A stretch of 64,000 nt of DNA, from positions 403,501-467,500 of the forward strand of contig JACVVK020000396.1 in the NCBI GenBank assembly GCA_018292915.2. Direction: 5' to 3'. The position numbers were made by a program, and so were the translations under genes. This document shows positions 29,960-41,965 of the stretch, piece after piece; positions within the stretch are counted from its first letter, which is position 1, and the number at the start of each line of letters is the position of its first letter. The notes under the pieces are model-generated. The model was not told the origin of the DNA. It saw nothing but the letters and a program-made list of their open reading frames with translations, and searched no databases. Source of the DNA: Batillaria attramentaria. Its lineage: Eukaryota > Mollusca > Gastropoda > Batillariidae.

Positions 29960-30242
29960 GCAAAACCAACGGGAAGAAAATACAGCCAGTTTCATACAGA
30001 TGAAGACCTTCATGAAGTCTGTTCTGACCTTCTGAGGTCCATGACAGTTACCACCAGCTGACCAGACCAGACCAGGTGACCATCTTCCGCGTCAGGACCA
30101 GATATAACAGGCTGAGATACCACCTGCACAGAAAGATGCGCCTTGTGCTGTCCCCTACGTGCTCCAGTGGAGAGGCATTGCAGAACACAGAACACATTCT
30201 ACAAGACTGCAGGAACTTCAAGACTATGACTGAATCAACATG
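29960..30242 (+). mobile_element. LINE C-terminal fragment with zinc-knuckle-like motif
   Basis: The frame from 30069 reads DQVTIFRVRTRYNRLRYHLH and later CSSGEALQNTEHILQDC, the late blocks of I/Jockey-like retrotransposons (arginine-rich stretch, then C..H..C finger). It ends at TGA 30240-30242. The upstream part is degenerate. Confidence 0.7.
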
Positions 30243-30976
30243 ACCACAACCAGTTCTCCTGTAACAAGTTGTGCAGGCCTGTGGAAGAACTTCTGAACAC
30301 ACCAGGTTCATCTCAAGTACCTGTCCCCAAGTATGATAAGGCGAACGAGAAGAAGAAGAATATATAGACAGACAGAACCCTCTGGCAGAGAACCATCGAC
30401 GACAAAGTATTACTACACTTGGTATGCGCGCACCCTGATCTTCCTGTGTCAACACGGTCGGCAAGGACGAATCATTTTTACTCAGCATCGGTGTTTTCAA
30501 CTTCATCAACTCGTTGTTCAAGTATAAACTAACTGTATCCGATACCAAATCATGGACAGTTTCAACGACCACTTAACAAAAACCGTTCTCAAATACCGCT
30601 GTTGAAGTTCAGTTACAAACGACAGCAGACTTTACCTGACAAACGCTGCTTACTCAGTTTCAACGTTATCAAACAAAAAAACCTGTGACATAAAGCTGAA
30701 TCGAGTCTAGTCACTGCGGTCATCTGCTACCGCCGTGGAGTCCAGATCTCTGATTCAACAGAAGCTCCTTGAAACGTTTCAAACATGCAGGCAGTTATAA
30801 AATGTAGCTGTTGGTGGAAGGACACTTTAATCGGCTCACATGTACTCAACATATTAGAAGCAGCACTCACGAATCTTCGTATTCTGCGAAAAGCCGAGGC
30901 AGGAAGATGCAAGACTCGCAGCAAAAACCCGGCCGCAAGATCATGCTCGCAGAACATGACCAGAGCTGTGCATGTA

Positions 30977-31658
30977 CAGTCGAACAGGCTGAAGTCGAAT
31001 TCGCAGGGGAAATGGATTTTTGTTCGACGTATCCGAAGTCTGACTTTTCCGTGACGACGGATAAGGTCGAATTTCGACTCTAGCTTCGAGTTAAGCGAGT
31101 TGCACCTTTTCACCCCCTGATTCGGTTTGGAAACTGAAATTTATTTTTTCTGTTCAACATGAGCTTACTGCTCCTGCGTTGGTATAGTTCGCCCCCTTGT
31201 GTCATGTTCACCTGCTGTAAATGCACTGCGATCGTCTAAGCATAGCGATCGCACCATTACCACAAGGTAACCCCAACCCTAAATCTAAACCGATATAAGC
31301 AGGCGAACTTTACTAAATGAGTGAGGATGCGTTTGAATAGTTTGCCCAGTGCGAACTATACTGAACCTTACTGCTAGGATTTGTGATATTCAATACGCTC
31401 GTGTAAGCTGCCATGTCATCGAATCTCCGTAGCTATTTTGCTCACTTTCAGTTCACTTTCAGTTCAGAGTATTGGCTTGGTCTTACCATAGTCACACATG
31501 CAATGCAGAGGAATTAGAAAGCCAAGTTCTTCTGATGGCTGTTTCATTCTGACATGAAAGCTGCCTGGCACCAAACGGTAATAAGTTTCCAGCTTATGTT
31601 TTCTTCTTCTTTTCTAGTTTCACTGACTCTTATTCTGCTTGTAAGATCAGCAGCGTCA

Positions 31659-31704
<46 letters not shown>

Positions 31705-31871
31705 CGCGCGCGCATTAACAGTCAATACATTTTATTATCGCATGTTTTGTGCAACGTCATATAAACACACGCAGTCAAATAGCAGAAAGATCCAACTCTA
31801 ACGGCAACAACCTCTCTCTCTCTCTCTATGTGGTGGAAAAGGACGTTAAACCCCCAAACACCCACCCAACC

Positions 31872-31970
<99 letters not shown>

Positions 31971-32459
31971 TTCACACACCAGGAATAACTCACTGCTTAC
32001 CCTCCGAATCCGACGGCAAATCACCTTCTTAACACTGGCGACAGAAAACCTCAGAGATCAGTGCCACAGGGTCAGATCTCACGCCTAGCTCTGTTCTTGC
32101 ACGTGTTTCTCGCAAATTTCGTGTTCTACCACCCAAGATAACCAGCCCTAAGGCCCGCAGGACACCTAACAAACCTGTACTTGCACGGAAAATATAAAAT
32201 CTCCCTGCAAGCCGTGTTTTGGCGCTGATGCATCAGAAGGACAAAAAAAAAATTTCCCTGCCAGCGACTGGTACGACTTATCTGAGGCTAAAATTGCAGA
32301 GTTCGTTTGACATAACCGAGTTTCGACTTATCCGTTTTTTATCTCGTTCGACTTATCCGTGGAAAATTTAGTCATACAAAAGTTTGGCCGGGAAAAACTT
32401 TTTGCTTCGACGTTTCCGAAGTTCGACTTAGGCGTGTTTGACTTAAGCGTATGGGTCTG
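30977..32459. mobile_element. pogo/Tigger-like non-autonomous DNA transposon
   Basis: Ends begin CAGTCGAACAGG on the left and, read inward from the right, CAGACCCATACGCTTAAGTC. Both contain repeated AAGTCGAA and GGATAAGTCGAA motifs, as in pogo/Tigger ends, and TA flanks both sides (30975-30976, 32460-32461). The diverged repeat X copy 2 lacks it (about 36350), an apparent empty site. Internal content: (GT)n at 31663-31700, a SINE-2 piece at 31828-31874, (CA)n at 31892-31969. No transposase. Confidence 0.8.
31892..31969. repeat. (CA)n microsatellite at a SINE-2 tail
   Basis: About 39 CA units preceded by (TC)n and the SINE-2 end ACACCCACCC. Confidence 0.95.
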
Positions 32460-32800
32460 TATCTGTTTCGCATTACCTTCGCAAATTTATATTTCTTTCA
32501 AAGTATTGCCAGGGTATTTTTGTGTCTTCAGTCGAAGTTTAGAATTTGTGTTTTTGTTGGAGTTTGAGTTTATGAGTGAACGGGCATTGTATAGCTAGCA
32601 CAAAAAGCGCTTTATCATGCATAGCGGCCTCTTTTTCTTTGATCTCTTCTTTGTAATAAGTGTCCGTGTTGTACTAGTACTTGAGAAATCATGTGACAAA
32701 GAGCACGATATCACATGACAATCAGGCATGGTTCCCTGCAAAAAGGTTCTTTCTTTCAGACAGAAAGAACAGAGATACAGCCTTTCTGGCAAACAACAAC

Positions 32801-33039
32801 AACAAGATGGCCACCAGCCCAATATGTTGTTTCCATTCAATGACATGCTGTAGTCACAGTCGTAGTCGTTGTGTCATGTATGCAGCCCGCGCGCACACGC
32901 CGGAACGCAAGCTCTCTGACATCAAGCATGCTGACATAAAGAAAGTACTGAAAACCCTTATCGTGCCTCTATGCACTTGCAAAAACCCAAACAAGGTCGT
33001 GTGAGCTCGCCTAGCTGGTTGACGTCACAACTTTTTGGC
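32801..33039. repeat. Outer inverted repeat, left arm block A
   Basis: AACAAGATGGCCACCAGCCC.. to ..GACGTCACAACTTTTTGGC is the complement of 54003-54246, with few mismatches and one small indel. It marks the outer end of a 21.4-kb inverted-repeat structure. Confidence 0.88.
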
Positions 33040-33374
33040 GTATGCGAGGTTCTACATGGGTGAATGAATTCTTGTAATAAAGTCGTTCCCCTTTGACAGA
33101 GTTACTTCCCGCAGACCTGACGGACAGACGATTGCTTACTGGTATCGGAGAAGAGACCCTCTCTCTCTCTCTCTCGCCTTAGACGCGCGCTTGCGCGCGC
33201 ACGCACGCACCCCCCCCCCCCCCCTACACACACACACACACACATTATGCAAAGACCTTGGAATCAGAAAGACGCGTCACTCCTTCCCTCGTAAGAGAGA
33301 CATATAGCGGGACAACGCGAAGAGTTGTCTGCCCGCATTAGCGCGCATCCTAGATCTGGCCCCTATAGTGACAG

Positions 33375-33490
33375 CATGGCGGAAAGTGGAAAGCGATTAC
33401 AAAAGCCGGGCATGCAATTGTGTTCTGCGCCGAATTGTTCAAATAACAGACAAATATAAACGGGGAAATACTTCTTTTGGTATTCCTGTT
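33375..33490 (+). pseudogene. THAP-type zinc-finger fragment, frameshifted
   Basis: ATG at 33376 opens a frame reading MAESGKRLQKPGMQLCSAPN then CSNNRQI and a stop. In the next frame KRGNTSFGIPVEK continues. C-x4-C near the start followed by F.IP is the pattern of THAP domains (C2CH finger with a later FP). A one-base shift separates the halves, and a poly-T tract truncates it. THAP domains occur in P-element-type transposases. Short, so tentative. Confidence 0.42.
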
Positions 33491-33549
33491 GAAAAACAAA
33501 CATTTTTTTTTTTTCGCTTTCTTGTCAAAAAAAAAAAAAAAAAAAACCT

Positions 33550-33692
33550 CAAGTGGTACGTGTGCATGCAGTGTAAACAAACAGTAAACACACGCGGCTG
33601 ACGCAGATACAGCGTAATTTTTTTTTTCCCTGACAACTTTACAAATCACGGTGACTTGAATTGTGCTAGCGTCTACCTGCATCTAAATTCAG

Positions 33693-33742
<50 letters not shown>

Positions 33743-34019
33743 TGTCACTCATACGGCGGCAGGTACGTTCATCGGCACTTGTTCCAGTTCACATACTGTT
33801 GGGGGGAAATCTGTAGGTATGTACAGAACTCTTTTCTTAAAAATCAAGAGGTTTGCATGCAGTGTAAACAAACAGCAGTAAACACACGTGGCAGGCGCTG
33901 ACATCAGGTTTTGGTGTTGTTTTTGTTGTTTTGTTGGCGGTGGTGTTTTTTTTTTTTTTTTTTTTTTTAAACTTTACAAATAACGTTGACTTGAACTGTG
34001 CTAGCGGCACGTTGCACTG

Positions 34020-34099
<80 letters not shown>

Positions 34100-34106
34100 G
34101 CACACA
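33550..34106. repeat. Tandemly duplicated ~300-bp unit with (CA)n ends
   Basis: GCATGCAGTGTAAACAAACAG, AACTTTACAAAT and TGTGCTAGCG occur in order at 33566-33690 and again at 33856-34010, each followed by a (CA)n tract (33695-33738 and 34022-34100). Confidence 0.75.
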
Positions 34107-34908
34107 CAGAACAAAATCATCCGGCTGAACTTCATTCTAACCATTGTAAAACCATATCACAACATAGAATCTGCTGGCTCGTCGGTCGCAGATATGATTA
34201 ATGCTGAGTTAGCAGGAAGTATTCAGCGGATGCGTCCATCTTTGGATCTCTCGCACATTCGATCTTTCTGTGTTCCGTACTAGTTTTACTTGAACACATC
34301 GAACGAAATGCACTGCGTAGCCTACGTACAGCAGTGAAAGCCAAACTAGATCTTTCGTTCGTCCTCCGGAAATTTGAGAGTACTTATGTTTTCCATAGGC
34401 CTAAAACACATGCGAAATATATGGGGGGAGACCACCTGTCAGTCACTGACATCTTCGTTTTTGTTTATTTTGTTAAAATGTTTTACGGCGGCTAGTGTAG
34501 GGTTGGGTCAAACAAACAGACTTTTTACAAGCATGCGGATTCTATACTAAATTTACGCCAGTCACACGTCGTGGATGCGGCGATTTTGGTTTTCACGTGT
34601 GATGCTATGTGTTATGTTTGGGAGAAAACAATCTTGGCTCCAACTTCGATACCGATCTTGGCTCCAACTTCGATATCGTAGGCATACCTACCTCTATTTT
34701 TCAAGGGGGAAATCTACAGAAAGGTTTTCCCGTTCCTGGTGTTCGCATCTGACAGCAATTCGGCGCTGCACACCATTGCACACCCGAATTTTTGCGTGGT
34801 TTCTGGCTTTCTGCCATACTGCCATTACTGCGTAGATCTGCGGGATGTCTTACGCGTTGTCCCTCAAAGGGAGGTAAGTGAACTATCTTTATGTTTCCAA
34901 GATCTTTG
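34107..34908. other. Unmatched part of the left outer arm, nothing recognised
   Basis: No counterpart in the right arm. It contains a 24-base tandem duplication of GATCTTGGCTCCAACTTCGA at about 34631-34678. No gene supported. Confidence 0.4.
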
Positions 34909-35815
34909 CATTATGCTTCTGAGTGTGAGTCAGTGGCAAAAACGAAACCCACTGAAATTCCCGCTTTCCACATGTCAAGTTGTAGAGATCGCGAAAAGAT
35001 ACTGCATTTCGATGCAAAATAATTTCTAGACCATCCCAGAACATGCTGGTGCAGTAACGTCAGTAGATTACGTCACCTTGGAAAGATATCGAACCTTTAA
35101 ACGCCAGAAAGCCACTTTTCTGAAAAGGGCGATAACTCGCAAATCATGTGTGCAATCGTACCTGGATCGGGCCGTCTATTCAACAATCTTGATTCATTTA
35201 GAAACCCCAAATTTGAAATCGATCGGTTCAGTATTTTCGGAGAAATAGGCATCTGAACTGGGTTCACATGCAATGTCAACTCAGGCTCGGTTTACATGAA
35301 AACTATAAGAGCGACCATTTTCTAGTAGTGACTCTGTTCAGAGTCCGTATTCAAGCTATCTACTGCCAAAAAATTGAGTGATTTAAATAAATATTACGCC
35401 TGTACACGAAAGACAACCAACTTGTCTCAAAAGGGCGATAACTCCCAAATCACTTAAGCAATCATCACACGCTTGAATCGACTAATGTAACATTTTGATA
35501 TATTTGGATACCCCAAATTTGAAGCCATTCGGTTGAGTATTTTTCAAGAAACGGGCCTGGACACAATTCACACACACACAGCCGCACACACATCCGCACA
35601 GACGGCACTCACTGAGGAGGAGAAGTGCGTTCGGTGGACCGTACACGTCAGCATCGATGACGCACGTTTTGTTACGTCATTGTCAGAGTTACACTTGCAA
35701 AATCGTCTCTGCGGGAGATCGGCAGTGACGTGCGTTTGTACCACAGATGCTTGCCCATGAACGTGGAAAATTTAGCCCGTCCTATGATGTTGTTTCCATT
35801 ACTATGGAAACAACA
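34909..35815. repeat. Outer inverted repeat, left arm blocks B, C, D
   Basis: 34909-35097 pairs with 53782-53959, 35210-35560 with 53068-53415, and 35575-35815 with 52738-52963. Landmarks: CAGAACATGCTGGTGCAGTA, CACTCAATTTTTT complement, and ATGTTGTTTCC around a small palindrome at about 35786-35812. Within block C, GGGCGATAACTC-rich sequence is duplicated about 300 bases apart (35127 and 35429). Confidence 0.87.
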
Positions 35816-35879
35816 TAAAAACCATCGTCATCGATGAGCAAGTACATGTATTACCACTCGTCGGGGAGAACTCGCTCCC

Positions 35880-36560
35880 TATGTCAACACCATCGACGAC
35901 GAAATAGTTTCGCTGGGCATATCGGTGTTTCCAACTTCATAAACTCGTTGTACCAGTACAAAACAACAGTAGCCTGTACCTAGCAAGCAATCCTTACTCA
36001 AATTTCGGACAGTTTTAACCAACACTTATCAAAAGTCGTTCTCAAAAAGTTCAATCGAAGCTGGCGTCTCACCGACACGACTGTATGCTGTTTACTGATT
36101 TGGCCGCGTGCTGTCGGCGCAGAGAATGGCAGCGGATTCGTGATCTAGACAGATCTCCGATTGAACAGAAGCTTCTTGAATCATTTGAGTCATGCATGCA
36201 GTTATAAAATGTAGCTGCTGGAGGGAAGGTCACTTTAACCGGTGTACATGTACTACAGATTATAGAATAAACACTCACACAGATTCATATTTCGTGAAGA
36301 ATCGCGAGAGAGAGACCCCCCCTTGAACGCGCACTAATCGTGCAAAGCGTGAACATGCTGAGCTGTTTTTGTTCAGTTTCGCATTCACCTCGCAAATTTA
36401 CATTTCCTTGAAAACGTCAGCATGTTTGTTTGCGTCTTTAGTGGAAGTTTAAAACTTGTATTTTTGTTTGGATTTGAGTTCATGAATGAACTGACACCGT
36501 CTTGCCAGCATAAAAAGGCGCACTTTATTCTGTCGGCGTCGTGCTCTGCCGACGCACAAA
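35880..36560. repeat. Diverged direct repeat X, copy 2
   Basis: Partner of 30390-32640 without the Tigger-like insertion. Moderately diverged. Confidence 0.65.
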
Positions 36561-37115
36561 CTCGTACAAACTGCTATATGCAGCCGCTGTCGACTGTCAT
36601 TTTTACTAGGATAAACGTTCAAAATATACCAAAAATTAACTGGCCCAAAAAAGGATGATAAAGCATTTACACCCCATGAAGCTGTGGGATACCGACGAGT
36701 ATTTTGATCCAAGACGCTTGATGGGGAATAACTGCTAATTATTCTATCACGTCCTGATCTCCTGACCACTGAAACCCGTGCGTCTGCTATGCGATGCTTT
36801 CAGCTTTCAACTGTTAGTTGGGTAACCGCTCTAAATACATCATCAAATTGAAAGCACATTGGATTACACTGATGAAGTAACTTACGCAATTACTCACCGT
36901 AAAAATCGTTATAACTCCAAATACAACAAGTACGAGGAAAGGGGCCACATAATCCTGCACTCGTGAACTTCGACACTCGTCGCAGTATCTTCTTGTTTCA
37001 CCTTTGAAAAGAAAAAGAATTATTATATTTGACAGGCATAAGATCAGCAGAACCAGAACATAGTACTCCTTTTAAACAATGAAGAAACATTTAAATGCAT
37101 ACACTTTAGAGAACT
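36561..37115. other. No gene recognised
   Basis: No supported feature. Confidence 0.35.
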
Positions 37116-37123
37116 GGAGCATC

Positions 37124-37204
<81 letters not shown>

Positions 37205-37312
37205 CGCGCGCGCACGCGTCGTGTAAACAGATGTAAATCCTGACGTCGTAGTTGTGAGAGCATAACAAACGCCGTAGAATCATGGCCCCATCCCATGAAG
37301 TTGTTTCTCCAA
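37116..37312 (-). repeat. GAGAAACAAC-family copy with (GT)n(GC)n tract
   Basis: On the minus strand it starts GGAGAAACAACTTCATGGGA then TGGGGCCATGATTC, comparable to the family starts at 22275 and 18312, and reaches CGCGCG and (CA)n. The (GT)n(GC)n tract spans 37130-37212. The next repeat family begins directly at 37313. Confidence 0.6.
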
Positions 37313-37365
37313 ATTTTTGGCTCACTTGTGTAACAAAGTGAGTCTATGTAATAACCCTCCGTCGT

Positions 37366-37426
<61 letters not shown>

Positions 37427-38769
37427 TGCGTGTCCACAGTAAACCTTAACATTGCCATTTTCTCAGAAACAATGAGCAGCAGAGGCACCAAACTTGGCAA
37501 GCTGATAGACAGCCATGAAAACTTTCAAAGCATATCATATTGATTGATCTTGACCCAAACTTTGCATAATGATAGACATTGACAACACCTTTACCAACAT
37601 ACCTGTATTCAGTTACTTTGAGTCAAGGTCAAGGCCATGCAAGCTGCTTTGCGGAAAACCTTCCAAAACCTTAACATTGTCATTTACTCAGAAACAATGA
37701 ACAGCAGAGGCACTAAACTTGGCACGCTCATAGACAGCCATAAGACCTTTCAAAACATACCATAATAATTGACCTTGACCCAAGGTCAAGGTCACTAAAG
37801 CTGTCTGTCTGGAAATTTTACATTGGCATTTTCTCAGAATTTAGAAATGCCAGAGACATCAAACTTTGCATGATGATAGATATTTACGACACCTTTACTT
37901 ACATACCTGTATTCAGTGACTTTGTGTCAAGGTCAAGGCCATGCAAGCTGCTTTGCGGAAAACCTTCCAAAACCTTAACATTGTCATTTACTCAGAAACA
38001 ATGAACAGCAGAGGCACTAAACTTGGCACGCTCATAAACAGCCATAAGACCTTTCAAAACATACCATAATGATTGACCTTGACCCAAGGTCAAGGTCACT
38101 AAAGCTGTCTGTTTGGAAATTTTACATTGGCATTTTCTAAGAATCTAGAAAAGCCAAAGACATCACACTTTGCATGATGATAGACATTGACAACACATTT
38201 ACTTACATACTTGTATTCAGTGACTTTGAGTCAAGGTCAAGGCCATAAAAGCTGTTTTGCAGAAAACCTTCCAAAACCTTATCATTGGCATTTTCTCAGA
38301 AACAATAAACAGCAGAAGCACCAAACAAGGCTTGCTGATAAACAGCAGCAAGTCCTTTCAAGGCATACCATTTTGAATGACCTTGACTGAAGGTCAAGGT
38401 CATCGAAGCTGTCTCATTGGACATTTAAAATTGCCATTTTCTCAGAATGTAGTGGTAATAGAGGCATCAAACTTTGCATGATGATAGACATTGACAAAAC
38501 CTGAACTGGCATACTTGTATTCAATTATCTTGAGTCAAGGTCAAGGCCATTCAAGACGTTTTGCGGAGACTTTAACGTTAGCATTTACTTGGAAACAACA
38601 AACAGCAGAGGCACCAAACAAGGCGTAATGATAGGCAGCAAAGAGACATACATATGCAGACATACCCATTTGAGTGACCTTGACTCAAGGTCAAGGTCAT
38701 TACAGCTCTTTTGAATGACCTTGACCCATCTCATCTCACAAGTGAGCCAAGGAGGCTTTGCTCCTCTAG
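37313..38769 (+). mobile_element. GACCTTGA dispersed element, longest copy
   Basis: Starts GGCTCACTTGTGTAACAAAG with GTGAGTCTATG (terminal palindrome CTCACTT..AAGTGAG), then CCTCCGTCGTC, a (GT)n tract (37371-37424) and at least seven tandem units of about 150 bases alternating two types: CAGCAGAGGCAC..CTTGGCA and CCAGAGACATCAAACTTTGCA. Unit pairs are spaced about 303 bases. Each type abuts CAAGGTCAAGGCC or CAAGGTCAAGGTCA. The end CACAAGTGAGCCAA is followed by the hairpin GGAGGCTTTGCTCC and TCTAG. Helitron-like by layout; no coding capacity. Confidence 0.82.
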
Positions 38770-38984
38770 TATGCTATTTTATCTGTTATGTTCTTTGTTG
38801 TTGTTTCAGCCGCGAATTAGTCTTTGTGGCTTGCGCGGCTTTACTCACTCACTCTTTGTTGTTGTTGTAAGTTGTTGTTTTTCTTTCTCTCTTCAAGTGT
38901 GTAAGACGTACCAAGGACATTAGACCCGCCACGCTATAGTATATAGCGGATCTAGAATCTTAATTAATTGGGGGGGGGGGGGGG

Positions 38985-39228
38985 CGAGAGAGAGAGAGAG
39001 ATGACGTCAAATCCGTGAACGAAACATTTGACGTCAGTCTCACTGACGCAGTCTTCTGACACTGTGACAGGGGATGCTTGTTCATGTCTTGTGGTTTCCC
39101 TGCTGGTGTTGTGACTCCCCCGACTGAATTAATTTTTACATATTGGGTTCCAATATCATCTCAAAGTACCAAGCTCTTCAACGGGGTGGAATAGGATCTA
39201 TATACAATTAGTCAATTACATCCGTCCG

Positions 39229-39263
<35 letters not shown>

Positions 39264-39330
39264 CTCCCGCCAACAAGAACACAGAGCTCAGCGTAGTGTG
39301 CACGTAGAGTGGCACATGTATTGCTGCCGT
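38985..39330 (-). repeat. Diverged inverted copy of the 1.6-kb unit
   Basis: Contains GATGACGTCAAATCCGTGAA, CATGTCTTGTGGTTTCCCTG, ACATCCGTCC and a (CA)n tract (39232-39260) in the reverse order of 16913-17880. About 350 bases survive. Confidence 0.65.
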
Positions 39331-39343
39331 TAAGTGGAGAGAC

Positions 39344-39376
<33 letters not shown>

Positions 39377-39819
39377 TTGGATATATCATTTCCTTGCCAA
39401 AAAGTCTCAAGTTTTCTGATCGCCGTTACACAGGTTTAAATCTTGAACAAAAATATCTGAAATCTAACTGTATCCTGTCACATCTAGAAAACCGTTGAAG
39501 GAGTGGGTGGGTGGGTGTTTGGGGTTATTCACATGTCACTCATTATGTAGTCACGTCTTTCCTCAAGATGATATTGCCTTCGTGTTTGTACAAAACTATT
39601 CCGGCCGGACTTCGTCAGTACTCATGCGTTATTCAGGCACTCTGACAACCGAGAAAAGCCGTTAAAACAATGTGAATGACGTTAATGGCAAAAGATAACT
39701 GCATCATCTTTCATGTCTGCTTCTGCAGCAGCCTGCTGGACATCAGTTGGCGTATCTTGTAAGGCTGTAGGTTCCAGATGCCAGTTCAAGGAGTCGGGTA
39801 ACTCCTCAGTGTCAAATGT

Positions 39820-41846
39820 TGTATCATATGGACAACAGCGTTTGGGGCATATACCACCTCAAGGACGTTCTGAATCCGGTGTTTGCCAACACATTTCCAA
39901 TACGCCCTAAAAACCTCATCTCTGTATGGAAGGCTCCCAACCTCAGCACAACGGAACACAGGTCACTTCTCTCTGGTTCGATGGACACAATGATGGATTC
40001 TTTTCACCAAAGAGGCTGGTCGAAAGTGATAATGGGACTCAAACCATGTCGGATCGCCTCCTTTGTGATGAACGGTAAGGTGAAAAAACGCATGACATGT
40101 CACTAAGATTCATGTCGATCATGGGAAGAAACTGCACTTGAGACAGCCCTGGGTGTACATTGGTGTGAACAGTCTGCATCATGCCAGACCATGCGGGTCG
40201 AGGCGATCGCAGTGGCCAAACAACCTTCCACAGGACGTCTACCTCCCAGGTTGGATCCTCCACCACGAGAGTCTTCCAAGGGCTGGTACTTGAGGATATG
40301 TCGATCTTTGCTCTTGTAACAATGTCGTCTTTGGAAACAGTGGTCCTTAGAATGGGTCTTATTTCCCCTGGCGCTGGGGTTACCGTCGCCATCATACCCA
40401 TGCAGTGGGATGTATTCTAGCCATTAAGCGTTCTGCTGTCGACGTTGTCTGCTACATATTGTAGGCAACTTCCTTCAGTTAGCCCAGGAACATCTCTGGT
40501 CTGTGTTGCTGCAGCATACATTATGCTTCAAACTTCAGCAGTTCCTTGTAGGATGAACAGAACCCCATGGAATTCAATGTCTTTAACAAGAACGCTGAGG
40601 CAAAGTTGTGCTGAAGCTGAACTCCGAATCCAATCTGAAGTGGCGCAGTCAGAACTCTTGGTCTTGCAGCTTGGACGATTGCTTGTCCTATCGCGGCAAT
40701 CTTGGTGTTGTCCTCTTTTTCACTGAAAATTGTCCTCATGAACACCTACAAATACTTAGGCACAAACTTCAAGTTTGAATCCTCAGATGACATTTCTTCT
40801 TCGCTGGGGTAAAACATCTTTGAGTTTGTACTTGTTCTAGTGTCACTCTTTATGAGCGCCGCAGCTGCCTGCACGAGCCGCAGCTTTTCGGTCTCTAGGT
40901 TGTCTTCCTCTGGAGTCTAAAAAAAAAAAAGACATTAAAATAGACCAAGCTGTGGCCTTGACAGTGACAACATTAGGTTTGCCATTAATTTCAGTGATGA
41001 TGATCTTGTCTCCGAAATGGTCGAGAAGCTTTTGTTACATGTAAGGGACTGTTTATGCGTCGCCGCCGCAAAATGCCACCATTTTCTCAGTCAGATTGCC
41101 AACTGTCAGCTGTTTATCATCGTTTTCAGTAACCTAGTGGATGACTTTCTGGAACGCTGTAGCTGTGGCCGGATCCAAAGGACGACCTGGACGTTGCCTT
41201 TTAACACCGGGCGCTGACTGAAGCGGTCTTTCGTACTGAAATCGCAGTGGGATGTTTTCCCCATTTCGCAAGTTTATGTCACAGACTTTGTGATAAACAG
41301 CATCAGCTGCATGTAAGTCTGAAATTGCGTATTTCAGCCTGCTGTTTACACTATTTGCCGACTTATCTTGTCAAAGAACGCAAGCACTTGCTATGCTGTT
41401 TTGGAAATCAGTGGTGCGCACACGGTAGCTTTTGTAGCGTGCATCATCAGTATGTAAGTTTACGTTTTCCGAGCAGAATAAGCAGCATGCCAGAAAGTCT
41501 CTCCGTCAGAACGGAGACTGCGAACACAAGCAGTTTCACGTTTCCTCTTCAGTTCTGGCAAAACCTGGATAGCGGCAGGATTGGTGAATTTGTTACAAGT
41601 GGTATGAACTTTTTGCCCTTTTTCAGTGTGAATGTTCAACCCACGCCGTTCACCAGCTTTGTTCACGTCTTCAGCGCCCTTAACACCTAGGGGGACTGAC
41701 GTTTTGGTCGTGGATGAGGGTGTTTCCACAAATTGCACAGGAGTCAATGCTAACAACTTCAGTGGATAAAGCGGTGTTAAGACAACTTTAGGTTTCCATA
41801 CTTTTTTTCTTCCTGAACAACCACTTTGGGAAACAGCAATAACCAA
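39820..41846 (-). pseudogene. Degenerate transposon-associated protein gene, several frames
   Basis: Minus-strand coding traces occur in collinear order: a Cys-rich N-terminal part (KVHTTCNKFTNPAAI near 41580, then CLFCSENV near 41470); DLHAADAVYHKVC (about 41285-41325); GRPLDPATATAFQKV (about 41150-41190); NDDKQLTV (about 41100-41125); HFGDKIIITEINGKPNVVT (about 40970-41020); LPMIDMNLSDMSCVFS (about 40085-40135); PIITFDQPLW (about 40020-40050); VLRLGAFHTEMRFLG (about 39915-39965). Stops and frameshifts separate the blocks. From memory these blocks belong to a multi-copy protein family in invertebrate genomes that behaves like a transposable element; I cannot name it. A poly-A run at 40921-40930 lies inside. 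Confidence 0.6.
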
Positions 41847-41965
41847 ATATCAATCATATTTTATTTTAAGAACACACCTGATCATCTATAAATGACAGTA
41901 CACATAAGCTTGTCCTCTGACAAACGGTTTTCATTGGTAAATAGGCTAGGAAAATTGCCGAACAA

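Larger units (their letters stand above)
30390..32640. repeat. Diverged direct repeat X, copy 1 (interrupted)
   Basis: 30390-30976 plus 32461-32640 align in order with 35880-36560: CATCGACGACAAAGTA/CATCGACGACGAAATA, GCAGTTATAAAATGTAGCTG, TCGCAAATTTA and TTTGAGTT.ATGA blocks. The interruption is the Tigger-like element. The two X copies bracket the left outer arm and could be old LTR-like repeats, but no retroviral coding sequence was seen. Confidence 0.65.

Noticed and set aside
30048..30572. 174-codon minus-strand ORF
   Set aside because: Antisense to a LINE C-terminal fragment with clear motifs on the plus strand; composition is not protein-like.
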